A stretch of DNA of 64,000 nucleotides from Rotaria sordida (Eukaryota > Rotifera > Eurotatoria > Philodinida > Philodinidae): NCBI GenBank assembly GCA_905250125.1, contig CAJNOL010000273.1, positions 109,420 through 173,419 on the forward strand, given 5' to 3'. Positions 1 through 17,716 of this stretch are shown piece after piece (positions within the stretch are counted from its first letter, which is position 1; every line of letters starts with the position of its first letter). The notes under the pieces are model-generated. The model was not told the origin of the DNA. It made no database searches and saw only the letters and a program-made list of their open reading frames with translations. The position numbers and the translations under genes were made by a program.

Positions 1-20
1 TAAAGAAAAGATAAACTCAC

Positions 21-383
21 GTAAAACATGCACTCGTTCACGAGCCATAGCTAAATTTTTACGCATTTTTGTATGCAGATCCACAGCACGATTATCTATT
101 AATTATATACATTTGAAGAAAAAAAAATATTATAAACGTCTCACCTTTAGGATCAACATTTAAATTTACTGCTTTTTCTAATTCACGTATGCCTTGTTTG
201 TATAATAGAATAGCCATTTCTTTATTATCTAATAAATTAAATAAAATCCATATAATAAAATATTATTTTTTTTTCAAAAGAAAATATACTTGATTGTTCG
301 TCGAATTCAAGTGCTTGACGAAGAAAACCAACAGCTCGTTGATGATAATCATTTTGAATTTTGTACGGTTGTTCACCGTCCAT
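21..383 (-). CDS. SPAST: Spastin-like AAA ATPase, N-terminal MIT-domain exons (partial, runs off left edge)
   Basis: Spastin is an AAA ATPase that severs microtubules; its MIT domain binds ESCRT-III proteins. Three exons are visible: 383-290, 228-145 and 95-21, joined in frame by GT-AG introns. Together they encode a MIT helical bundle: AVGFLRQALEFDEQS, then LLYKQGIRELEKAVNLNVDP, then VDLHTKMRKNLAMARERV. The pairs YKQGIRELEKA and TKMRKNLAMARERV match the vertebrate spastin MIT helices 2 and 3. The ATG at 383-381 opens the protein only about 15 residues before the MIT domain, so it lacks the hydrophobic hairpin of full-length spastin and resembles the short M87 form. An AG (386-385) sits one base before the ATG. 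The AAA module should lie beyond the left edge and is not seen. Fidgetin-like and VPS4 proteins are less similar in this segment. Confidence 0.8.
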
Positions 384-3300
384 ACTAAAATTTTCACTAA
401 ATCAATTATAATAAGTTGAAAACAAACATTCAATAAAATTGACGATGAATTGATCTTGTCTTTTTACAAATTTTCATTCTTAAAGTAAAAAAAATCCAAT
501 CTAGTTTTGAAACAAACATGACACATCAGTTGACTCACAGATCTCGTCATGATGAATAACACATCAAATGAATGGAAATTCAATCAAGCCGAGGATGTTG
601 ATATGAAAAAAATCCAAAAATAACATGTCAGAGAAGGACCAATTACAACTATAATGAGGATTTTTATAATCAATAATAGATGTCGCAAATAATCAACGTG
701 ATGATTAAAATAGAATATTTTAACGGTTCGAATGTACCATTGTGTATAAGGTAATAATAATAAAATCATTAGAGTAGAGTAGAAAAGTTCTATAAAAAAA
801 ATGCTTATCTTCTGTCTTGTCTCATTCAAACAGAATATATTGAATCGGTACAAGTGTTCGATTGATACAATGATCTTAGTCGATTTTTGGTTGAATAAAT
901 TTCTCTCGTCGAGAAAAAAATAGAGTTAAATGTTAGACTGATTGTATTGGGCCAATTACGTGAGAACGGTTCCCACGGGCTTGAAGCTTCCAGAAGAAAT
1001 TTCATAAATCGACTTCCACTGAATATTCTCTTTTAAATCTATCGAATTGATCATCAATTTTAAATGTGATTAAAACATTCCATTTATAAGATATAATATG
1101 CTTTTCACAATTTACCCTAAGACGAGCGTTTGTTAGCATTCTTTTCATACATAGTTTTCTTTGAATTAATTCTAATTTCAAAACAAAGCGAGTAGAATTT
1201 TTTTTTATAACTTTTCATAGAAACAAAATAGACAGCTGCAGTTTTCACCTTTAGAAAGAGAAGATGAAGGTGCATCGAATCGTATATTACAATTTTTTTT
1301 TCTACCTGGATTTTTAAGGTTTTCAATCGATCTTTTGAAAAACCAGCGTGCTCTGTGAGGTGATTATAGTGAATTTTCAATTATCGAATGTGCATCCAAG
1401 CCGCTAATGGGAGATTAACAAAAAGCTGCATAAGTCTCAAACTTTTAGATTTAGTTATTCAGGAGCCATAGATATCCTAGTCAAAATTCTCGGTCGATTT
1501 TTCAAGCAGTTGCTGTAAAAAAACCCACATTTTTTCTTTTTACTTATGTTAAAAGGAATCATTTTTTCGACACTTTTTTTTGTACATAAATTTGATTAAA
1601 AAAACTTCAGAAAGTATCTTAGGAGAATCTGTAATATATGACTCGATGCGACTTCATCTTCTCTTTTTTTAGTTTTGACTTAAATTCTATGTTTTCTTAT
1701 TGAACTCTGTGAAAGTAACATTCAAAAATGGTGTCTAAACGAAATTCAACTTCCCTTGTTTAATAAAGTCCCTCTCGAAAAAAAAAATCGAAAAGCATTT
1801 GTTTTTTACAGTTCTTCCTTCGATCTTTTAACATCAATCAAAAGCCTATGTTGATTTTTTTCCTTTCTCAAGATATTGAGAAAACCATGAGCAAAAGTGA
1901 TAAACTAAGCATATGATTTTCATCCTTATTCAAAGTCATATTAATATCATAATTCAGTAACATTTCAACTATTCGAACTGAAACTTTTATCAAAGATGAG
2001 ACTGTAGGATGAGTAGCAGACTAACATGGTTTTCGATTTGAAATTCTCTTGTGGTGAGAAAATTTACAAATTTCAACCTTTTATGTATGATAGAAAAGTG
2101 AATACCAATGTTTTCAGTGAAAATAGATCTAGATCCTTTAGAAATAATATTATTGTGTTGTGAAACGATTCTTCGTAAAATTCTGCATCAGGTAAGTCTT
2201 GAATGAAAGGAAACTGAAAATGGTTCTTTTTATGTCTTTTATGCGCCACAGTCTTTTGTATAAGATAAATTGTTGTAAATGCTGTTTGATGCAATGTATA
2301 AACCATTAATATTACCAAATTTAGATCCATAGTTAGTATCATGACAAGTTGCGCATTGTCAACATGCAGGTGTTAGAGCTTGTATTTCGTCGATTGAACC
2401 TTGTGAAAATTTGTGAACGGGAATAGAAATGCGTTAGAATTGGCTGCATATACAGTATCAAGGAAATCTACGCTACAAACATATATACTCCAAAAAAAGT
2501 AATTGTCATGCAATTGAATAATCGTCATAGCTACTTCTTTAGTATCGCATCAACTATGCATGTGTTTACGTGGAATCTATTGCATAATGCTTTATATATT
2601 AATTCTCGTAGTGTTTTTTTTTGATTATGACGATTAAGTTCATTGAGTTTTCTTTTTATGATGTTCTTGTGAAAGCAATGTTTCATTATAAAAAAATTAT
2701 ATTGATTTGTTCAGCTTCTCTCTTGTACTCAGGTTCCGATAAAACGTTAATAAACTAGTGTAAATGAAAGTACTTGACTTCAACAGGGAGGCTTTGTTGT
2801 TTTACTCATCACATCAGCTGATACTAGATCTGTTCAGAAATATTCCAATAGATGACAGAAGAGTTGACTGTTTTAATCAATGAACATATTATCATCTTTT
2901 GCATCACGTACGAGTTGCCATCAACAAGAAAATAATGTCGAAAAACAAATATCTTTTTCATGTGTCAAAGTTTCGCTACTTGTTGTTTATCTATTGCTTC
3001 TCATATCTATTATTACTTGGACTTTATTTATTATAAAAGTTAATCTAAATCTAATTTCTTGCATTTGACATTCCGACTAAATTGTCTTTCAGATTTTCCG
3101 TTATTGTTGCTTGATCAAATCTTTGAGTCGATTCAATACAAGTAGTACATTGTTTGAATTTTATTTTCATCTTTTGTGAAAATCTTTCGAATTGAGTTCG
3201 TTTCTTACGGTGAACATTTATACAATCTAGCAAAACTCTTGAGATGTATAAAATAAAACGAAGTTTGCAACAAAAGAACACACATACACATCGTATGATT

Positions 3301-3595
3301 TATTGACGCAACTTCTAATAGAATAAAAGATAAAAAGATTTATTAAACTACTGGTTTTGTTCTCTCCCTCTTCTTCTGTTCGTCTAACGAAAAATAAAAA
3401 CACAAAATGTCACGCAATTATTAATGTTTATCATGTTATATATTAACAAGGTTAGTATTCAATTAAATCTTCTTCAATATATACTTAAATAAGAATTATT
3501 CACAGTACATGAGTTATTAATAAAATATTTATATGAATAAAATATAATTGCAAAAAGAATTTAAGATATGTTCAACACAATAATATGAAACAATT
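384..3595. other. Intergenic, no gene recognised
   Basis: About 3.2 kb between the spastin-like start and the ATPase stop. Short open frames exist on both strands (for example 584-853 and 3051-3281 minus, 2880-3068 plus), but they are low-complexity F/L/I/Y-rich translations of AT-rich DNA with no recognisable domain. No inverted-repeat element, tRNA or satellite was recognised. The part just left of 3596 should contain the ATPase 3' UTR. Confidence 0.5.
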
Positions 3596-9292
<5,697 letters not shown>

Positions 9293-10046
9293 TTATGTAG
9301 CATAAAATATTTACCGTAATAATCAGTCACTCAATGTTTTTGTCACGTTATTTTACAACGAAATTATTCTGTTTTTTGAAAAAAAAACCTATATGAATAA
9401 TGATAACAATATGTAAATAGGTGAAGATTGATGTGTGTTTTCGTTGTGCAAAGCCTTAATGTATCAATAGAATGGTAGAGTTGATCAAATCATTAATTGT
9501 AAATACGCATATGATTCGCTATTGATCACCTGTCTATTCAAGGGCACGATATCGGTAAATTTATTCATAAATATGATTGCACAGTTTGTCTACTTCGACA
9601 ACAAACATTAAAAAAAGACGTGTATTATTGCGACGATGCGAGAGAAAGATAGAAAAAAAAACGGTATAATAAAGATGCGTAAGGTAAAAAGCAAGAGAAC
9701 CGGAATTTTTCTTGTTTCGAACAACAAGGCCATTTAATCGCTCCGCATCACTGGTTTTCTTGCATTCTTCATTGCAACATATGCATATAATGTAGTATTG
9801 GGAAATTTTTTTTCTCTTGAATATGATATAGTCAAGCAATATTTAGATAAAACACATGAACAACAGCCACAGCAACAAAAGCAATGAAAAAAGCCAACAA
9901 AAAAAAACTTGATTATGATGTGTACTAAAATAAAAATGAGAGAGAAAAAAATAAACATTAAAAATATTATTTGATTGTTCTTACAAGAATTGCAGATCGA
10001 TAATTTAATTTTTTAATTGAAAAACTTTCAGCTTTCTGAACTTTGA
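9293..10046. other. Spacer between the TH1 gene and the ATPase
   Basis: About 750 bp between the stop of the upstream TH1-domain gene and the ATPase start. It should contain the TH1 gene 3' UTR and the ATPase 5' region. No further coding exon was recognised, and no AG acceptor stands right before the ATPase ATG, unlike several other genes here. Confidence 0.5.
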
Positions 10047-12358
10047 TCAAACAGGTGATTGAACTGTCTTACAAAATAAAAACAAAAGAAAAAATTTCAT
10101 AATGAATACTGATTTACTCTTTTTACCTTCTCCATAATAACGACGATGATGTGTGAACCTAAAAATAATAAAATAAACAAAATCCTATCAAAAAACAAAA
10201 ATATTTCTTTTTACTCTGTTGCAATTTTGAGAAAATCATCAGAATTATCATTGCGTCCCATAGTTATAAATAATTGTGTAATAAATTCACATGGATGATC
10301 AACAAGAACAAGCCAATCACCCTTGAAACAGAAAACAAAACAAAATAAAACAAGAAAAACTTTTTATGTAAAGTTTTCTTAGAAAAAAATTTTTTTACTC
10401 GATCTTCATATGATTCTTTTGTATGAATACAAATAAAACCATCTTTATATGGTGTACATGTAATACCCACTATTTGATTAAAAAATAAACCTTCTTTAGA
10501 ATATGGATTTTTTTTTGTTATATTATATAATCGTTCAGTTGTGATACAAAGCAATCGAATATGTTGTGTATAGCTGTGACGACTAATTTTTATCATTTTC
10601 GTTGTATACTTCAAATAAATAAGAAAAATAAAAGAAATTATTTTCTTGAAATTTCTCTACTTACAATGAGTTTTTCTGAATCAAAAATACACCTTTTTTT
10701 TGCAATCTCATATGTTTCCATCATTTCCTCAGCTAGAAAAATAAAAGAATTTAATATAAAAATATATATATATATATATATATTATTTTATTAGCTAACG
10801 TAATCGAATTGGTTGCATATTAAGATCATCTGGACTGTATGCAGATTTTTTTCTTTCAAATAAACGTTGCATAAGTGGTTTTTCTCTTGATGCTGTCTAG
10901 AAGAAATAATAAATCATTAAATGACTTTATTAAATAATTAGCTTCTTCTTTTTTACTATCTCTTCTTTTGGCGCAGTAGGTAAATTAACAACAATAACAT
11001 TGATTTGACTATTAGGTGTTATTGATGTTGCTTGTTCATTATTATTAAGCATAGTATCAAATTCATTTAAAACAACTTGTTTTTCTTCTTCATTTGTCAC
11101 GATATTATTTCGATCCGATTCAGGATTACGAACTGTTTCAGAAAAAGTATTGGTTTGATTGTTAATACTATGAATTGATTCAAATAAATCTGTTTGTGAT
11201 GAAGCATGCGAAATACTTATAGATTGTTGTTCATTCGGTGATTTTTTCGATGATGGTGATAAGAAAAGATCATTTATTATAAATTCAGAAAATGTACGTC
11301 CAACATTTCTTGATAATGATTGTGTTTGTCGTTTTGAAATAAATGTTTTATCATGAATTTTTTCTTTTTCTTCATTTTTATTATTGATTTGTTGAGTATT
11401 AAATAGTTTTTTTTGTTGTTGTTTCGTAGAAACTAATGAATCTGATGATGGTAAAGGATGTGTTGACATAAATTCATCATAATTTTTTAAATGACGAAGT
11501 ATCATTTCATACTGAAAAATTGTTTCATCGAGTTTATTTCGACGCATACAAGAGCTTGTGTACGATGGTGAACGTTTGATTCTTTGTGGTACAGATAAAA
11601 CTTCGTTGTGATATTCTATATTATGAGTAAAATAATCAACAAGAGTTTCAAATGGTGGTTGACTATGTGTACTATCTGTACTATTTGTACGAGAACGTTG
11701 GTTAACTTTATATGTTTTCATTAATAATGGTACCATACTATCAGATGCTCGTCTTGTTCGATTAAGTGCAAGACCGCTACGAAAAATAAGACGAACTATT
11801 TGCCAATTATGAATACCATTCGTTTTTGGATGTTTAAAAAGAATATTTTGTTTTTTGTCAGTAGCTGTAGCCTGGCCGACAGTTGTCATAGATTGAGTTT
11901 GATGTTTTAAAGTGATTGCAGGTTGAGATGAAGGAATTGATAAAGAAATTTTCTTTTCAATCGATGGTACTTCTTTCACTGGTTCAAAAGTAGTTGTTTC
12001 TAAAAAAAGAAACAAATATTCAATAGACTTAATTACTCATTTAACCTGTTTTTTTAATTAATAAAAAACTGATTCTAAAAAAAAAAGAATTTATTATAAT
12101 TCAACATGTCTTACTATCATTGTTTAATATAATTGACGATTCTTTTTTTGTTGTTTCAGTAGTAATTGTTGTCTCATGCGTAATTTTCAAAGTCGGTATG
12201 TTATTTTTCAGTGATTGTTCTCGTTGTTGCTTCGAATGTGAATAAGATGGAGGCAATATTGATCGTTTTGGTTTTTCTTCTTCTTTTTCTTTTGACATCC
12301 ACATATTTCGAAGTGTATGAACATTGCCGCATACATTGGATGATGTGTTAGTTTCCAT
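10047..12358 (-). CDS. Motorless protein with C-terminal myosin-I TH1-like domain
   Basis: Seven exons, 12358-12115, 11999-10957, 10896-10800, 10732-10665, 10608-10399, 10321-10215 and 10158-10047, keep frame throughout and give 626 aa. Residues 1 to about 430 are polar and low in complexity, rich in S, T, N, Q and K, with no recognised domain. From about 440, a segment (PEEMMETYEIAKKRCIFDSE) leads into a TH1-like fold: KISRHSYTQHIRLLCITTER, LYNITKKNPY, FFNQIVGITCTPYKDGFICI, then GDWLVLVDHPCEFITQLF. This order and spacing resemble the class I myosin tail that binds acidic phospholipids. There is no motor, IQ motif or SH3 domain. The last exon was read through to TGA at 10049-10047, adding GKKSKSVFI, which fits the final TH1 strand; a GT after GEG could instead be a donor. 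A membrane-binding adaptor is inferred only. Confidence 0.72.
10761..10783. repeat. (AT)n microsatellite in a TH1-gene intron
   Basis: An uninterrupted run of alternating A and T about 22 bp long inside the short intron between exons 3 and 4 of the TH1-domain gene. A simple repeat, likely variable in length between alleles. Confidence 0.85.
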
Positions 12359-15300
12359 TTTAACAAGAAAGTTTATTAATTTTAATCAAGAATTGCTCTT
12401 TTTTAGTCGAATATTTTGTTGAAAAACTATCTTGATATGATCAAGTCAACGAGTAAATCAAAAAATGTAATGAAAATCTGTTTGATATATTTTTATATGA
12501 GCTTGAATATATAATATGCTGATTGTTAAATTAAAAAGAAAAAGAAAACTAATAATATGTTGTATGATGGTAGATAAATCAAAAGTTAGAAATGTAGATC
12601 TATTTTATATGTGCGTGATGTGTTATTTTCTCATATTAAAAAAAAAAAAAAGAAAAAGATGAAGTATTCTGTCATACTTGTCGCAGTTTCTTTTATTATA
12701 CTACACGATTCAAGATGAAGAAAAATAATAGACGCTAAGCAGATAAATGTAGATGCTCATGAACATAGAAGAATCCAGTAAACATTTTAATACTTCTTTC
12801 TTTCACTTGACGTATCGTTAAACCTATAGAACATTTGTTGAGCTTCGATAAGGAATTAGATGCATTGAAAATATGTAAAAGTTGTTCACAGAAAAACTGA
12901 AAAACTTATACAATAGATTTTTAATATTAATTATTATTATTTGCTTAATAAAAATATATGATTTTTTAGATAATACATCAACTCTTTATTGATCTTTACT
13001 TACATGATAACAAGAATACACGTAGGCATGTAACAGAGATCGATAGAATATACACGTGACATTTAATTGTTGAGTGAACAATTGAACATCATTTATCAAA
13101 AAATTCATTATAATTTGAAATAAATAATTATTTGACATGTCGGTTTTTCTTCAAAATAGTTCATTAATTCGAAAATTTATCTTTACTATGTATAACATAA
13201 AAATTGGTTGTATTATATTAATGACCAAGAAATAATGTTTACGTTGACATATATATTATAATGATTCATTATAGTGAAAAACAAATTGTGTAATGAAGAT
13301 TAATATTAACTTTAGAGATATGAGATGAAACTTTATTATTTCTTGAAAAGCTCGCCAATATATGATAAGTGATTGAGTGACTTCCACTTTTGAGCTCCTT
13401 TTTATTATTTATGAGCCTGATTAGATAAGCTTGAATGTTGAACAAAACATATTATTTTAAGATATTGTACAATGATCTGTAAGATAGATATAGATATTTA
13501 TTTTCAAATGATTATTGAATTAGGATTTAGTTTACCAGAAGCTAACCTTTGGTTCACATCAATGACTAATTAAATCAGTATATTTTTGTTCTTGTTGACT
13601 TAAATCTTATGTATACATATTTAAATCCTTTTGATCAGCTATTTCAATATCAACAAATGTTTCTAGGCCATTTCTATTAGTATTTAATACATTGAAATCT
13701 GTTTAATGACTCGTATAAGACTCAATAGACATTTGTATGATGAAAAAAAATGTTATTCAGTTGTACTTTTATTTCATTCGTAATTATTTTCTTGCTTGTT
13801 CCACTATTCGATCAAATATTAAAAGAATAAAACAACTTAAAGTATATAAATACCTTATGACACACAAACTTCATTGTCATTTGTGTTTGTTTCTTTCGTA
13901 TATTTTTCATAATTTCCCTAGCTTTCATGTTGATGAATGAATCTTTTGGTGAGAGCCATGCTTTATCCTGAATACTTTTTCCGAAACAATGCTTGATTAA
14001 GTATAATTTTCGAACATGTTTTTTTGATTCCTGATTTCATTATTAAATACGCGATATCTTACATTAAAAGAAAATTATAGATATATGGCGAGCATGTACA
14101 TATATAAATAAAAAAATGTCAATGAAGATAAAATAATAAATTGTGTATGGTTTAGTTTTAAATATACCAAATAATTTACCATCATTAACTATTTCTAGAA
14201 TGTTACTTTTAACAAATATTATAGAAAATAGAATAAAATATCTTTGGTTTGCTACAACTGATGCCAAATTATATTATACAGAGCTTATACTATACATGAA
14301 TCAATTCTTATCTTCGAATGTTATCCAAATTATTCCATTATATTATAAAGCTATTGAATATAAATTGCTAGATAATGAACAATTTATTCGTCCAAGTTGT
14401 GTCATATGAATACTCGTTGGATTAAATTGATGCAGAGTATTATTTGTATTTATTAAATATGCATAAATCTTTGTCTCTATTATAGAGTCTGTTGAATCTA
14501 TAATAAACAGAAATGTTTTTCTAAATCAAGAATGAAATGCCGAATTGAACAATTTTATATGAGAAAAAAAAGCAGTGAACATACATCTAACTCATAATCA
14601 TCGTAGAACATAGAAATTGAATTGAAAAACGTTTTCAAAACAATATAGAGAGTTGTAGCTAGAGATGTAAGCCAATTCGGTGAACAGCCGTCGCCGCTGA
14701 TTTATTAAGATTTTATATTGTTTCCTATTTGTCATTTACCTGAATTGTGAATGCCAAATAATACCAACAGAATATTTCGCGTTCCAATATTGATAAAATT
14801 TCTCATAATTGTAATGATTCGATAATTCGTTCGAAAAGCATTTACACTGCATAATCGATATCATTATCGATAATAGGTTGAGAAATATAAAGATGGATAT
14901 TTTATTCTACTATAGATTCAAATTATCAATGAATAAACTGGTGTTATTAATCAAGTACACTAATAGAATTAGTGGTGAATAGAAAGATTAAACAAGAGAC
15001 CAGGTGTGTGTGAAAACAGAACTTATACCAGTGATTGTAAGGGATAAAAAAATCGTGTCGAAGATAAATCTACGCTGAATAGTAGCAATAGTGATGTTTT
15101 TTGTTGACAAATACATCGGAATCAATGCTAATACAATTGTTGCGGCAATCAGAAAAGATTTTCATGAAAGACAGCAAGTTGCGAAAGAAGTAATCCGTAT
15201 CGATCTAAATTATATACTGTTTTAAGTTAGATTTAAGCTCTATGTTTGTGTATGGTTTTTTTTTTTGTTAATAATCTATTACTTTTAATAAAATGAAGAT

Positions 15301-17716
15301 ATGGAAAAACGTTCTTATTATCTTATATCACTGTCCATTCTTACTTTATTTGTATTGGTTTAAATCAATAGAATAAAAAGAATTTTATTTCAAATTGTTA
15401 TGCTGCACAATGGAGAGAATATAATATTGATGACTATAAAATTTTCTTCTTTTTTTTTATATAAGAGATTGGGTGAATAGTGAGATTAAGAAGGTATTGA
15501 TAACACTGAACTTTAAAAAAGAAAGTCATCCATCAAGAGATAGATAAATAATTATCATATAGAAATAACCTTCTCTTGCTAAAAGCAATAGTTTTATTAT
15601 AAAAACTATATATCACAAAAGATTTTATCCATAGGTTTTGGCCTATATCATACTAGTAGATCATAGACTTGATGGGTACAAATCGTTCATACAGTCTTTT
15701 AAAAATTATTCATTCATCTTTATGTCGATTTATGATTGTCCATCTATATCAGTTTCTTTTGGTCATACACGGTCGGTGTTTTTCGTGTTGATTGTTTTGC
15801 GATAGTCGATAGTTTCTGAAGTAGACAAATAACATAACAAACTTATATTATATTTTCTTCTAAAAACAAAAATAAGTTTAATGAAAACATGAAAATATCT
15901 ATTTTATGCTATTTTTTTACGTACGAAAACTCTTGCATCAATGATATTATGAGCAATCATTAGCTATTTAACTGTAGTTTAAGTGGATAAACTATTCGAT
16001 CAGTAAGACGCAAAAGCGCAACGTGTTGAATCGATTGTTTATTGAGTTATATTTTGGGAAGTTTTCGATACTATTTCTTCATTATTTCGACTTGTTTTAT
16101 CAATGACATAATGTGTGTCTTTGATTAAATGAATACGTTTTTCATATGTAGTGTCTGTCAATGCGGCAAGTATACGATTAGAAGCATATACCATTGTCTG
16201 ACACTGAATAGTTTTTATACGAATTGCATATAGATTTACATCATTATACAATGCGTTCTATGGGAAACTAGATTCCTTTTAAAAATTGGAAAAGTTATGA
16301 GTATTGAAGAAAATTATGGCTGTATGACGAAATTTTGAAATATTTAATGTGATTGGTTAAATAATACTCAATTATTTCATTTGTAACGAGTTCAATATTG
16401 TTCAATAATGGAAATTCATACGACTATTTATTATTGTAACAAGATGTTTTCTGTCTTTTTTGTTTATGTTGAACGTAAAAAAATCAATGAAAAGTTCGAA
16501 TTTCAGGAAATGATACAAAACAAAGAATCAACACAACACAATATTCATAGCAACAGTTTACCGTTTCTAACAAGTTTCAATAATTTATATTAACCTTCTG
16601 GATAACCAACAGATTAACTATTTTCGGGTGTGGATATACATAATTATTCTTTCAATGAAATGAGAAGTTCTACACTAAACATCTATACGTAATTGAAAAT
16701 CAGAGAACTGAGAATTTTTTTTTTGAATCATACTTGCGAATGTCTTGTGCAGCCGTTATCATCAGAAAGATCTTTCTTTGCTCTATTTAGTTACTTTTTT
16801 CCTATTAGAAACCTTTTCTCATATAAAACTATGAAGATTTCATATCTTTTCAATAACTTCGTCTGCAAGAGTCCCAATAACAAGAAAAGAAAATGTAACA
16901 ATATTGACGGATCAGCATGAATTAAATTAGAGTTATTACGCAAAATGACACTGCTAACAAAAGCGATATGGATCAATATATCTTAGATTGTTTATCAAGG
17001 GAATGTTCTCTAGAAAATATGAACTATTTGCATACTGATTTCGAAACAGATTATTGTGAAATATGATTTAAAATAAATGTTCAAGTATATATAGAATAAA
17101 ACTTTGCAGCCATTCCATCCTATAGATATTTTAATAGAAACATATTACAGCCACCTTTAGCAACATCCCATCTTCGCCTTACACAGATCGTGACAGGCAT
17201 TGTTAATATGCGACCGAAGACCGTATGTCGATAAGATGCCATTGTAATATATCAACTACTTTCTTAATGCATCTCTGGATGATTAAATAAAAGAATGGTG
17301 AAGAAATGTGTCCCTGACTAGATAGAATAAAACAATCTTCCTGTGATTAGCAACAACAATTATAGTGTGTTTCATATTTTAATCCTGTAGGAATTGTGCA
17401 AACAGCTTTTATTCATATGAAACGACATCTTCAGTCATTTTCAGCTTTACTTCAAACGATTAATCATCAGGATTGTCTTAAATTTATGTCAATTCATCAT
17501 TCATCATAATATCTTTAACAATCATTAAAGTTCCGGCTTTTGAACTGTTTATATTGTTAAACATCAATTGTTCGAAATTTTATTGCAATAATTACACAGA
17601 AAGTACACAATAATGTAATTTGATTATAAAAAGAAAAAGAATCGGACGGCGAAAAAACAAAACAAAACAAAACAATACATTGAAATTACACACTGGGATT
17701 TCTTTTTTCTCATAAT
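12359..17716. other. Gene-poor intergenic region (5.4 kb)
   Basis: No exon chain with splice signals and conserved protein could be built on either strand. Open frames are short (at most about 90 codons) and AT-driven. The most protein-like is 14143-14409 plus, listed separately. The right end should hold the nicastrin 3' UTR; a short A-rich repeat lies near 17660-17675. Confidence 0.5.
14143..14409 (+). pseudogene. Possible coding remnant, unrecognised
   Basis: An 88-codon open frame ending in TGA at 14407-14409. Its translation is more balanced than the F/L/I-rich noise around it (NIPNNLPSLTISRMLLLTNI, then IKYLWFATTDAKLYYTEL, then EQFIRPSCV), and synonymous choices look like those of real genes nearby. 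It has no identifiable domain and no convincing flanking exons. It could be a decayed member of a repeated family or chance. Confidence 0.22.
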
